A stretch of 64,000 nucleotides of DNA from Piscicola geometra (Eukaryota; Annelida; Clitellata; Hirudinida; Piscicolidae): contig CALSEQ010000041.1 of the NCBI GenBank assembly GCA_943735955.1, forward strand, positions 148,501 to 212,500, written 5' to 3'. The number at the start of each line of letters is the position of its first letter. The stretch's first letter is position 1. A model generated the notes under the pieces. That model was not told the DNA's origin. It did no database searches and saw only the letters and a list, made by a program, of their open reading frames with translations. Below are positions 38,101 through 53,100 of this stretch, piece after piece. Both the position numbers and the translations under genes were made by a program.

Positions 38101-41100
38101 CACTCAATTACATTTCAATGGGTATAAGCACTCAATTACATTTCAACTGGTATAAGCACTCAATTACATTTCAATGGGTATAAGCACTCAATTACATTTC
38201 AATGGGTATAAGCACTCAATTACATTTCAATGGGTATAAGCACTCAATTACATTTCAATGGGTATAAGCACTCAATTACATTTCAATGGGTATAAGCACT
38301 CAATTACATTTCAATGGGTATAAGCACTCAATTACATTTCAATGGGTATAAGCACTCAATTACATTTTAACTGGTATAAGCACTCAATTACATTTCAATG
38401 GGTATAAGCACTCAATTACATTTCAATGGGTATAAGCACTCAATTACATTTCAATGGGTATAAGCACTCAATTACATTTCAATGGGTATAAGCACTCAAT
38501 TACATTTCAATGGGTATAAGCACTCAATTACATTTTAATTGGTATAAGCACTCAATTACATTTCAATGGGTATAAGCACTCAATTACATTTCAATGGGTA
38601 TAAGCACTCAATTACATTTCAACTTGGTATAAGCACTCAATTACATTTCAACTGGTATAAGCACTCAATTACATTTCAATGGGTATAAGCACTCAATTAC
38701 ATTTCAATGGGTATAAGCACTCAATTACATTTCAATGGGTATAAGCACTCAATTACATTTCAACTGGTATAAGCACTCAATTACATTTCAATGGGTATAA
38801 GCACTCAATTACATTTCAATGGGTATAAGCACTCAATTACATTTCAATGGGTATAAGCACTCAATTACATTTCAATGGGTATAAGCACTCAATTACATTT
38901 CAACTTGGTATAAGCACTCAATTACATTTCAACTTGGTATAAGCACTCAATTACATTTCAATGGGTATAAGCACTCAATTACATTTCAATGGGTATAAGC
39001 ACTCAATTACATTTCAACTGGTATAAGCACTCAATTACATTTCAATGGGTATAAGCACTCAATTACATTTCAATGGGTATAAGCACCCAATTACATTTCA
39101 ATGGGTATAAGCACTCAATTACATTTCAATTGGTATAAGCACTCAATTACATTTCAATGGGTATAAGCACTCAATTACATTTCAATGGGTATAAGCACTC
39201 AATTACATTTCAATGGGTATAAGCACTCAATTACATTTCAATGGGTATAAGCACTCAATTACATTTCAACTTGGTATAAGCACTCAATTACATTTCAATG
39301 GGTATAAGCACTCAATTACATTTCAATGGGTATAAGCACTCAATTACATTTCAATGGGTATAAGCACTCAATTACATTTCAACTGGTATAAGCACTCAAT
39401 TACATTTCAATGGGTATAAGCACTCAATTACATTTCAATGGGTATAAGCACTCAATTACATTTCAATGGGTATAAGCACTCAATTACATTTTAACTGGTA
39501 TAAGCACTCAATTACATTTCAATGGGTATAAGCACTCAATTACATTTCAATGGGTATAAGCACTCAATTACATTTCAATGGGTATAAGCACTCAATTACA
39601 TTTCAATGGGTATAAGCACTCAATTACATTTCAATGGGTATAAGCACTCAATTACATTTTAATTGGTATAAGCACTCAATTACATTTCAATGGGTATAAG
39701 CACTCAATTACATTTCAATGGGTATAAGCACTCAATTACATTTCAACTTGGTATAAGCACTCAATTACATTTCAACTGGTATAAGCACTCAATTACATTT
39801 CAACTGGTATAAGCACTCAATTACATTTCAACTTGGTATAAGCACTCAATTACATTTCAATGGGTATAAGCACTCAATTACATTTCAATGGGTATAAGCA
39901 CTCAATTACATTTCAATGGGTATAAGCACTCAATTACATTTCAACTGGTATAAGCACTCAATTACATTTCAATGGGTATAAGCACTCAATTACATTTCAA
40001 CTGGTATAAGCACTCAATTACATTTCAACTGGTATAAGCACTCAATTACATTTCAATGGGTATAAGCACTCAATTACATTTCAACTGGTATAAGCACTCA
40101 ATTACATTTCAATGGGTATAAGCACTCAATTACATTTCAACTGGTATAAGCACTCAATTACATTTCAACTTGGTATAAGCACTCAATTACATTTCAATGG
40201 GTATAAGCACTCAATTACATTTCAATGGGTATAAGCACTCAATTACATTTCAATGGGTATAAGCACTCAATTACATTTCAACTGGTATAAGCACTCAATT
40301 ACATTTCAATGGGTATAAGCACTCAATTACATTTCAACTGGTATAAGCACTCAATTACATTTCAACTGGTATAAGCACTCAATTACATTTCAACTGGTAT
40401 AAGCACTCAATTACATTTCAATTGGTATAAGCACTCAATTACATTTCAACTGGTATAAGCACTCAATTACATTTCAACTGGTATAAGCACTCAATTACAT
40501 TTCAACTGGTATAAGCACTCAATTACATTTTAATGGGTATAAGCACTCAATTACATTTCAACTGGTATAAGCACTCAATTACATTTCAATGGGTATAAGC
40601 ACTCAATTACATTTCAATGGGTATAAGCACTCAATTACATTTCAATGGGTATAAGCACTCAATTACATTTTAACTGGTATAAGCACTCAATTACATTTCA
40701 ATGGGTATAAGCACTCAATTACATTTCAATGGGTATAAGCACTCAATTACATTTCAACTGGTATAAGCACTCAATTACATTTCAATGGGTATAAGCACTC
40801 AATTACATTTTAATGGGTATAAACACTCAATTACATTTCAACTGGTATAAGCACTCAATTACATTTCAATGGGTATAAGCACTCAATTACATTTCAATGG
40901 GTATAAGCACTCAATTACATTTCAATGGGTATAAGCACTCAATTACATTTCAATGGGTATAAGCACTCAATTACATTTCAATGGGTATAAGCACTCAATT
41001 ACATTTCAATGGGTATAAGCACTCAATTACATTTCAACTGGTATAAGCACTCAATTACATTTCAATGGGTATAAGCACTCAATTACATTTCAACTGGTAT

Positions 41101-44100
41101 AAGCACTCAATTACATTTCAACTGGTATAAGCACTCAATTACATTTCAATGGGTATAAGCACTCAATTACATTTCAATGGGTATAAGCACTCAATTACAT
41201 TTCAATGGGTATAAGCACTCAATTACATTTCAATGGGTATAAACACTCAATTACATTTCAACTGGTATAAGCACTCAATTACATTTCAACTGGTATAAGC
41301 ACTCAATTACATTTCAACTGGTATAAGCACTCAATTACATTTCAACTGGTATAAGCACTCAATTACATTTCAATGGGTATAAGCACTCAATTACATTTCA
41401 ACTGGTATAAGCACTCAATTACATTTCAACTGGTATAAGCACTCAATTACATTTCAATGGGTATAAGCACTCAATTACATTTCAATGGGTATAAGCACTC
41501 AATTACATTTCAATGGGTATAAGCACTCAATTACATTTCAATGGGTATAAGCACTCAATTACATTTCAATGGGTATAAGCACTCAATTACATTTCAATGG
41601 GTATAAGCACTCAATTACATTTCAACTGGTATAAGCACTCAATTACATTTCAATGGGTATAAGCACTCAATTACATTTCAATGGGTATAAGCACTCAATT
41701 ACATTTCAATGGGTATAAGCACTCAATTACATTTTAATGGGTATAAGCACTCAATTACATTTCAATGGGTATAAGCACTCAATTACATTTCAATGGGTAT
41801 AAGCACTCAATTACATTTCAATGGGTATAAGCACTCAATTACATTTCAATGGGTATAAGCACTCAATTACATTTCAATGGGTATAAGCACTCAATTACAT
41901 TTCAATGGGTATAAGCACTCAATTACATTTCAACTGGTATAAGCACTCAATTACATTTCAACTTGGTATAAGCACTCAATTACATTTCAATGGGTATAAG
42001 CACTCAATTACATTTCAATGGGTATAAGCACTCAATTACATTTCAATGGGTATAAGCACTCAATTACATTTTAATGGGTATAAGCACTCAATTACATTTC
42101 AATGGGTATAAGCACTCAATTACATTTCAATGGGTATAAGCACTCAATTACATTTCAATGGGTATAAGCACTCAATTACATTTCAATGGGTATAAGCACT
42201 CAATTACATTTCAATGGGTATAAGCACTCAATTACATTTCAATGGGTATAAGCACTCAATTACATTTCAATGGGTATAAGCACTCAATTACATTTCAATG
42301 GGTATAAGCACTCAATTACATTTCAATTGGTATAAGCACTCAATTACATTTCAATGGGTATAAGCACTCAATTACATTTCAATGGGTATAAGCACTCAAT
42401 TACATTTCAATGGGTATAAGCACTCAATTACATTTCAATGGGTATAAGCACTCAATTACATTTCAATGGGTATAAGCACTCAATTACATTTTAATTGGTA
42501 TAAGCACTCAATTACATTTCAATGGGTATAAGCACTCAATTACATTTCAATGGGTATAAGCACTCAATTACATTTTAATTGGTATAAGCACTCAATTACA
42601 TTTCAACTGGTATAAGCACTCAATTACATTTCAACTGGTATAAGCACTCAATTACATTTCAATGGGTATAAGCACTCAATTACATTTCAATGGGTATAAG
42701 CACTCAATTACATTTCAACTTGGTATAAGCACTCAATTACATTTCAACTGGTATAAGCACTCAATTACATTTTAACTGGTATAAGCACTCAATTACATTT
42801 TAATGGGTATAAGCACTCAATTACATTTCAATGGGTATAAGCACTCAATTACATTTCAATGGGTATAAGCACTCAATTACATTTCAATGGGTATAAGCAC
42901 TCAATTACATTTCAATGGGTATAAGCACTCAATTACATTTCAATGGGTATAAGCACTCAATTACATTTCAACTGGTATAAGCACTCAATTACATTTCAAC
43001 TGGTATAAGCACTCAATTACATTTCAATGGGTATAAGCACTCAATTACATTTCAACTGGTATAAGCACTCAATTACATTTCAACTGGTATAAGCACTCAA
43101 TTACATTTCAATGGGTATAAGCACTCAATTACATTTCAATGGGTATAAGCACTCAATTACATTTCAACTGGTATAAGCACTCAATTACATTTCAACTTGG
43201 TATAAGCACTCAATTACATTTCAACTGGTATAAGCACTCAATTACATTTTAACTGGTATAAGCACTCAATTACATTTTAATGGGTATAAGCACTCAATTA
43301 CATTTCAATGGGTATAAGCACTCAATTACATTTCAACTGGTATAAGCACTCAATTACATTTCAATGGGTATAAGCACTCAATTACATTTCAACTGGTATA
43401 AGCACTCAATTACATTTCAATGGGTATAAGCACTCAATTACATTTCAACTTGGTATAAGCACTCAATTACATTTCAACTGGTATAAGCACTCAATTACAT
43501 TTCAATGGGTATAAGCACTCAATTACATTTCAATGGGTATAAGCACTCAATTACATTTTAACTGGTATAAGCACTCAATTACATTTCAATGGGTATAAGC
43601 ACTCAATTACATTTCAATTGGTATAAGCACTCAATTACATTTCAATGGGTATAAGCACTCAATTACATTTCAATGGGTATAAGCACTCAATTACATTTCA
43701 ATGGGTATAAGCACTCAATTACATTTCAACTGGTATAAGCACTCAATTACATTTCAACTGGTATAAGCACTCAATTACATTTCAACTGGTATAAGCACTC
43801 AATTACATTTCAATGGGTATAAGCACTCAATTACATTTCAATGGGTATAAGCACTCAATTACATTTCAACTGGTATAAGCACTCAATTACATTTCAATGG
43901 GTATAAGCACTCAATTACATTTCAATGGGTATAAGCACTCAATTACATTTCAACTGGTATAAGCACTCAATTACATTTCAATGGGTATAAGCACTCAATT
44001 ACATTTCAATGGGTATAAGCACTCAATTACATTTCAATGGGTATAAGCACTCAATTACATTTCAATGGGTATAAGCACTCAATTACATTTCAATGGGTAT

Positions 44101-47100
44101 AAGCACTCAATTACATTTCAATGGGTATAAGCACTCAATTACATTTCAATGGGTATAAGCACTCAATTACATTTTAACTGGTATAAGCACTCAATTACAT
44201 TTCAATGGGTATAAGCACTCAATTACATTTCAATGGGTATAAGCACTCAATTACATTTCAATGGGTATAAGCACTCAATTACATTTCAATGGGTATAAGC
44301 ACTCAATTACATTTCAATGGGTATAAGCACTCAATTACATTTTAATTGGTATAAGCACTCAATTACATTTCAATGGGTATAAGCACTCAATTACATTTCA
44401 ATGGGTATAAGCACTCAATTACATTTCAACTTGGTATAAGCACTCAATTACATTTCAACTGGTATAAGCACTCAATTACATTTCAATGGGTATAAGCACT
44501 CAATTACATTTCAATGGGTATAAGCACTCAATTACATTTCAATGGGTATAAGCACTCAATTACATTTCAACTGGTATAAGCACTCAATTACATTTCAATG
44601 GGTATAAGCACTCAATTACATTTCAATGGGTATAAGCACTCAATTACATTTCAATGGGTATAAGCACTCAATTACATTTCAATGGGTATAAGCACTCAAT
44701 TACATTTCAACTTGGTATAAGCACTCAATTACATTTCAACTTGGTATAAGCACTCAATTACATTTCAATGGGTATAAGCACTCAATTACATTTCAATGGG
44801 TATAAGCACTCAATTACATTTCAACTGGTATAAGCACTCAATTACATTTCAATGGGTATAAGCACTCAATTACATTTCAATGGGTATAAGCACCCAATTA
44901 CATTTCAATGGGTATAAGCACTCAATTACATTTCAATTGGTATAAGCACTCAATTACATTTCAATGGGTATAAGCACTCAATTACATTTCAATGGGTATA
45001 AGCACTCAATTACATTTCAATGGGTATAAGCACTCAATTACATTTCAATGGGTATAAGCACTCAATTACATTTCAACTTGGTATAAGCACTCAATTACAT
45101 TTCAATGGGTATAAGCACTCAATTACATTTCAATGGGTATAAGCACTCAATTACATTTCAATGGGTATAAGCACTCAATTACATTTCAACTGGTATAAGC
45201 ACTCAATTACATTTCAATGGGTATAAGCACTCAATTACATTTCAATGGGTATAAGCACTCAATTACATTTCAATGGGTATAAGCACTCAATTACATTTTA
45301 ACTGGTATAAGCACTCAATTACATTTCAATGGGTATAAGCACTCAATTACATTTCAATGGGTATAAGCACTCAATTACATTTCAATGGGTATAAGCACTC
45401 AATTACATTTCAATGGGTATAAGCACTCAATTACATTTCAATGGGTATAAGCACTCAATTACATTTTAATTGGTATAAGCACTCAATTACATTTCAATGG
45501 GTATAAGCACTCAATTACATTTCAATGGGTATAAGCACTCAATTACATTTCAACTTGGTATAAGCACTCAATTACATTTCAACTGGTATAAGCACTCAAT
45601 TACATTTCAACTGGTATAAGCACTCAATTACATTTCAACTTGGTATAAGCACTCAATTACATTTCAATGGGTATAAGCACTCAATTACATTTCAATGGGT
45701 ATAAGCACTCAATTACATTTCAATGGGTATAAGCACTCAATTACATTTCAACTGGTATAAGCACTCAATTACATTTCAATGGGTATAAGCACTCAATTAC
45801 ATTTCAACTGGTATAAGCACTCAATTACATTTCAACTGGTATAAGCACTCAATTACATTTCAATGGGTATAAGCACTCAATTACATTTCAACTGGTATAA
45901 GCACTCAATTACATTTCAATGGGTATAAGCACTCAATTACATTTCAACTGGTATAAGCACTCAATTACATTTCAACTTGGTATAAGCACTCAATTACATT
46001 TCAATGGGTATAAGCACTCAATTACATTTCAATGGGTATAAGCACTCAATTACATTTCAATGGGTATAAGCACTCAATTACATTTCAACTGGTATAAGCA
46101 CTCAATTACATTTCAATGGGTATAAGCACTCAATTACATTTCAACTGGTATAAGCACTCAATTACATTTCAACTGGTATAAGCACTCAATTACATTTCAA
46201 CTGGTATAAGCACTCAATTACATTTCAATTGGTATAAGCACTCAATTACATTTCAACTGGTATAAGCACTCAATTACATTTCAACTGGTATAAGCACTCA
46301 ATTACATTTCAACTGGTATAAGCACTCAATTACATTTTAATGGGTATAAGCACTCAATTACATTTCAACTGGTATAAGCACTCAATTACATTTCAATGGG
46401 TATAAGCACTCAATTACATTTCAATGGGTATAAGCACTCAATTACATTTCAATGGGTATAAGCACTCAATTACATTTTAACTGGTATAAGCACTCAATTA
46501 CATTTCAATGGGTATAAGCACTCAATTACATTTCAATGGGTATAAGCACTCAATTACATTTCAACTGGTATAAGCACTCAATTACATTTCAATGGGTATA
46601 AGCACTCAATTACATTTTAATGGGTATAAACACTCAATTACATTTCAACTGGTATAAGCACTCAATTACATTTCAATGGGTATAAGCACTCAATTACATT
46701 TCAATGGGTATAAGCACTCAATTACATTTCAATGGGTATAAGCACTCAATTACATTTCAATGGGTATAAGCACTCAATTACATTTCAATGGGTATAAGCA
46801 CTCAATTACATTTCAATGGGTATAAGCACTCAATTACATTTCAACTGGTATAAGCACTCAATTACATTTCAATGGGTATAAGCACTCAATTACATTTCAA
46901 CTGGTATAAGCACTCAATTACATTTCAACTGGTATAAGCACTCAATTACATTTCAATGGGTATAAGCACTCAATTACATTTCAATGGGTATAAGCACTCA
47001 ATTACATTTCAATGGGTATAAGCACTCAATTACATTTCAATGGGTATAAACACTCAATTACATTTCAACTGGTATAAGCACTCAATTACATTTCAACTGG

Positions 47101-50100
47101 TATAAGCACTCAATTACATTTCAACTGGTATAATCACTCAATTACATTTCAACTGGTATAAGCACTCAATTACATTTCAATGGGTATAAGCACTCAATTA
47201 CATTTCAACTGGTATAAGCACTCAATTACATTTCAACTGGTATAAGCACTCAATTACATTTCAATGGGTATAAGCACTCAATTACATTTCAATGGGTATA
47301 AGCACTCAATTACATTTCAATGGGTATAAGCACTCAATTACATTTCAATGGGTATAAGCACTCAATTACATTTCAATGGGTATAAGCACTCAATTACATT
47401 TCAATGGGTATAAGCACTCAATTACATTTCAACTGGTATAAGCACTCAATTACATTTCAATGGGTATAAGCACTCAATTACATTTCAATGGGTATAAGCA
47501 CTCAATTACATTTCAATGGGTATAAGCACTCAATTACATTTTAATGGGTATAAGCACTCAATTACATTTCAATGGGTATAAGCACTCAATTACATTTCAA
47601 TGGGTATAAGCACTCAATTACATTTCAATGGGTATAAGCACTCAATTACATTTCAATGGGTATAAGCACTCAATTACATTTCAATGGGTATAAGCACTCA
47701 ATTACATTTCAATGGGTATAAGCACTCAATTACATTTCAACTGGTATAAGCACTCAATTACATTTCAACTTGGTATAAGCACTCAATTACATTTCAATGG
47801 GTATAAGCACTCAATTACATTTCAATGGGTATAAGCACTCAATTACATTTCAATGGGTATAAGCACTCAATTACATTTTAATGGGTATAAGCACTCAATT
47901 ACATTTCAATGGGTATAAGCACTCAATTACATTTCAATGGGTATAAGCACTCAATTACATTTCAATGGGTATAAGCACTCAATTACATTTCAATGGGTAT
48001 AAGCACTCAATTACATTTCAATGGGTATAAGCACTCAATTACATTTCAATGGGTATAAGCACTCAATTACATTTCAATGGGTATAAGCACTCAATTACAT
48101 TTCAATGGGTATAAGCACTCAATTACATTTCAATTGGTATAAGCACTCAATTACATTTCAATGGGTATAAGCACTCAATTACATTTCAATGGGTATAAGC
48201 ACTCAATTACATTTCAATGGGTATAAGCACTCAATTACATTTCAATGGGTATAAGCACTCAATTACATTTCAATGGGTATAAGCACTCAATTACATTTTA
48301 ATTGGTATAAGCACTCAATTACATTTCAATGGGTATAAGCACTCAATTACATTTCAATGGGTATAAGCACTCAATTACATTTTAATTGGTATAAGCACTC
48401 AATTACATTTCAACTGGTATAAGCACTCAATTACATTTCAACTGGTATAAGCACTCAATTACATTTCAATGGGTATAAGCACTCAATTACATTTCAATGG
48501 GTATAAGCACTCAATTACATTTCAATGGGTATAAGCACTCAATTACATTTCAATGGGTATAAGCACTCAATTACATTTCAACTGGTATAAGCACTCAATT
48601 ACATTTCAATGGGTATAAGCACTCAATTACATTTCAATGGGTATAAGCACTCAATTACATTTTAATTGGTATAAGCACTCAATTACATTTCAATGGGTAT
48701 AAGCACTCAATTACATTTCAACTGGTATAAGCACTCAATTACATTTCAACTGGTATAAGCACTCAATTACATTTCAACTGGTATAAGCACTCAATTACAT
48801 TTCAATGGGTATAAGCACTCAATTACATTTCAATGGGTATAAGCACTCAATTACATTTCAATGGGTATAAGCACTCAATTACATTTCAATGGGTATAAGC
48901 ACTCAATTACATTTCAATGGGTATAAGCACTCAATTACATTTCAATGGGTATAAGCACTCAATTACATTTCAATGGGTATAAGCACTCAATTACATTTCA
49001 ACTGGTATAAGCACTCAATTACATTTCAATGGGTATAAGCACTCAATTACATTTCAATGGGTATAAGCACTCAATTACATTTCAATGGGTATAAGCACTC
49101 AATTACATTTCAATTGGTATAAGCACTCAATTACATTTCAATGGGTATAAGCACTCAATTACATTTCAATGGGTATAAGCACTCAATTACATTTCAATGG
49201 GTATAAGCACTCAATTACATTTCAATGGGTATAAGCACTCACTTACATTTCAATTGGTATAAGCACTCAATTACATTTCAATTGGTATAAGCACTCAATT
49301 ACATTTCAATGGGTATAAGCACTCAATTACATTTCAATGGGTATAAGCACTCAATTACATTTCAATGGGTATAAGCACTCAATTACATTTCAATGGGTAT
49401 AAGCACTCAATTACATTTCAACTGGTATAAGCACTCAATTACATTTCAATGGGTATAAGCACTCAATTACATTTCAATGGGTATAAGCACTCAATTACAT
49501 TTCAACTGGTATAAGCACTCAATTACATTTCAATGGGTATAAGCACTCAATTACATTTCAATGGGTATAAGCACTCAATTACATTTCAACTTGGTATAAG
49601 CACTCAATTACATTTCAACTGGTATAAGCACTCAATTACATTTCAATGGGTATAAGCACTCAATTACATTTCAATGGGTATAAGCACTCAATTACATTTC
49701 AATGGGTATAAGCACTCAATTACATTTCAATGGGTATAAGCACTCAATTACATTTCAACTGGTATAAGCACTCAATTACATTTCAATGGGTATAAGCACT
49801 CAATTACATTTCAACTGGTATAAGCACTCAATTACATTTCAATGGGTATAAGCACTCAATTACATTTCAATGGGTATAAGCACTCAATTACATTTCAATG
49901 GGTATAAGCACTCAATTACATTTCAATGGGTATAAGCACTCAATTACATTTCAATGGGTATAAGCACTCAATTACATTTCAATGGGTATAAGCACTCAAT
50001 TACATTTCAATGGGTATAAGCACTCAATTACATTTCAATGGGTATAAGCACTCAATTACATTTCAATGGGTATAAGCACTCAATTACATTTCAACTGGTA

Positions 50101-53100
50101 TAAGCACTCAATTACATTTCAATGGGTATAAGCACTCAATTACATTTCAACTGGTATAAGCACTCAATTACATTTCAATGGGTATAAGCACTCAATTACA
50201 TTTCAATGGGTATAAGCACTCAATTACATTTCAATGGGTATAAGCACTCAATTACATTTCAATGGGTATAAGCACTCAATTACATTTCAATGGGTATAAG
50301 CACTCAATTACATTTCAATGGGTATAAGCACTCAATTACATTTCAACTGGTATAAGCACTCAATTACATTTCAATGGGTATAAGCACTCAATTACATTTC
50401 AACTGGTATAAGCACTCAATTACATTTCAATGGGTATAAGCACTCAATTACATTTCAACTGGTATAAGCACTCAATTACATTTCAACTTGGTATAAGCAC
50501 TCAATTACATTTCAACTGGTATAAGCACTCAATTACATTTCAACTGGTATAAGCACTCAATTACATTTCAACTTGGTATAAGCACTCAATTACATTTCAA
50601 TGGGTATAAGCACTCAATTACATTTCAACTGGTATAAGCACTCAATTACATTTCAATGGGTATAAGCACTCAATTACATTTCAATGGGTATAAGCACTCA
50701 ATTACATTTCAATGGGTATAAGCACTCAATTACATTTCAATGGGTATAAGCACTCAATTACATTTCAATGGGTATAAGCACTCAATTACATTTCAACTGG
50801 TATAAGCACTCAATTACATTTTAATGGGTATAAGCACTCAATTACATTTCAACTGGTATAAGCACTCAATTACATTTCAACTGGTATAAGCACTCAATTA
50901 CATTTCAACTGGTATAAGCACTCAATTACATTTCAATGGGTATAAGCACTCAATTACATTTCAATGGGTATAAGCACTCAATTACATTTCAACTGGTATA
51001 AGCACTCAATTACATTTCAATGGGTATAAGCACTCAATTACATTTCAATGGGTATAAGCACTCAATTACATTTCAATGGGTATAAGCACTCAATTACATT
51101 TCAATGGGTATAAGCACTCAATTACATTTCAATGGGTATAAGCACTCAATTACATTTCAATGGGTATAAGCACTCAATTACATTTCAACTGGTATAAGCA
51201 CTCAATTACATTTCAATGGGTATAAGCACTCAATTACATTTCAACTGGTATAAGCACTCAATTACATTTCAACTGGTATAAGCACTCAATTACATTTCAA
51301 CTGGTATAAGCACTCAATTACATTTCAACTGGTATAAGCACTCAATTACATTTCAACTGGTATAAGCACTCAATTACATTTCAACTGGTATAAGCACTCA
51401 ATTACATTTCAATGGGTATAAGCACTCAATTACATTTCAATGGGTATAAGCACTCAATTACATTTCAATGGGTATAAGCACTCAATTACATTTCAACTTG
51501 GTATAAGCACTCAATTACATTTCAATGGGTATAAGCACTCAATTACATTTCAATGGGTATAAGCACTCAATTACATTTCAATGGGTATAAGCACTCAATT
51601 ACATTTCAACTTGGTATAAGCACTCAATTACATTTCAATGGGTATAAGCACTCAATTACATTTCAATGGGTATAAGCACTCAATTACATTTCAATGGGTA
51701 TAAGCACTCAATTACATTTCAATGGGTATAAGCACTCAATTACATTTTAATGGGTATAAGCACTCAATTACATTTCAATGGGTATAAGCACTCAATTACA
51801 TTTCAATGGGTATAAGCACTCAATTACATTTCAATGGGTATAAGCACTCAATTACATTTCAACTTGGTATAAGCACTCAATTACATTTCAATTGGTATAA
51901 GCACTCAATTACATTTCAACTGGTATAAGCACTCAATTACATTTCAATGGGTATAAGCACTCAATTACATTTCAATGGGTATAAGCACTCAATTACATTT
52001 CAATGGGTATAAGCACTCAATTACATTTCAATGGGTATAAGCACTCAATTACATTTCAATGGGTATAAGCACTCAATTACATTTCAATGGGTATAAGCAC
52101 TCAATTACATTTCAACTGGTATAAGCACTCAATTACATTTTAATGGGTATAAGCACTCAATTACATTTCAATGGGTATAAGCACTCAATTACATTTCAAC
52201 TGGTATAAGCACTCAATTACATTTCAATGGGTATAAGCACTCAATTACATTTCAATTGGTATAAGCACTCAATTACATTTCAATGGGTATAAGCACTCAA
52301 TTACATTTCAATTGGTATAAGCACTCAATTACATTTCAATGGGTATAAGCACTCAATTACATTTCAATTGGTATAAGCACTCAATTACATTTTAATGGGT
52401 ATAAGCACTCAATTACATTTCAATGGGTATAAGCACTCAATTACATTTCAATGGGTATAAGCACTCAATTACATTTCAATGGGTATAAGCACTCAATTAC
52501 ATTTCAACTGGTATAAGCACTCAATTACATTTCAATTGGTATAAGCACTCAATTACATTTCAACTGGTATAAGCACTCAATTACATTTTAATTGGTATAA
52601 GCACTCAATTACATTTCAATGGGTATAAGCACTCAATTACATTTCAATGGGTATAAGCACTCAATTACATTTCAACTTGGTATAAGCACTCAATTACATT
52701 TCAACTGGTATAAGCACTCAATTACATTTCAATTGGTATAAGCACTCAATTACATTTTAACTGGTATAAGCACTCAATTACATTTCAATTGGTATAAGCA
52801 CTCAATTACATTTCAACTGGTATAAGCACTCAATTACATTTCAATGGGTATAAGCACTCAATTACATTTCAATGGGTATAAGCACTCAATTACATTTCAA
52901 TGGGTATAAGCACTCAATTACATTTCAATGGGTATAAGCACTCAATTACATTTCAACTGGTATAAGCACTCAATTACATTTCAACTGGTATAAGCACTCA
53001 ATTACATTTCAACTGGTATAAGCACTCAATTACATTTCAATGGGTATAAGCACTCAATTACATTTCAATTGGTATAAGCACTCAATTACATTTTAATTGG

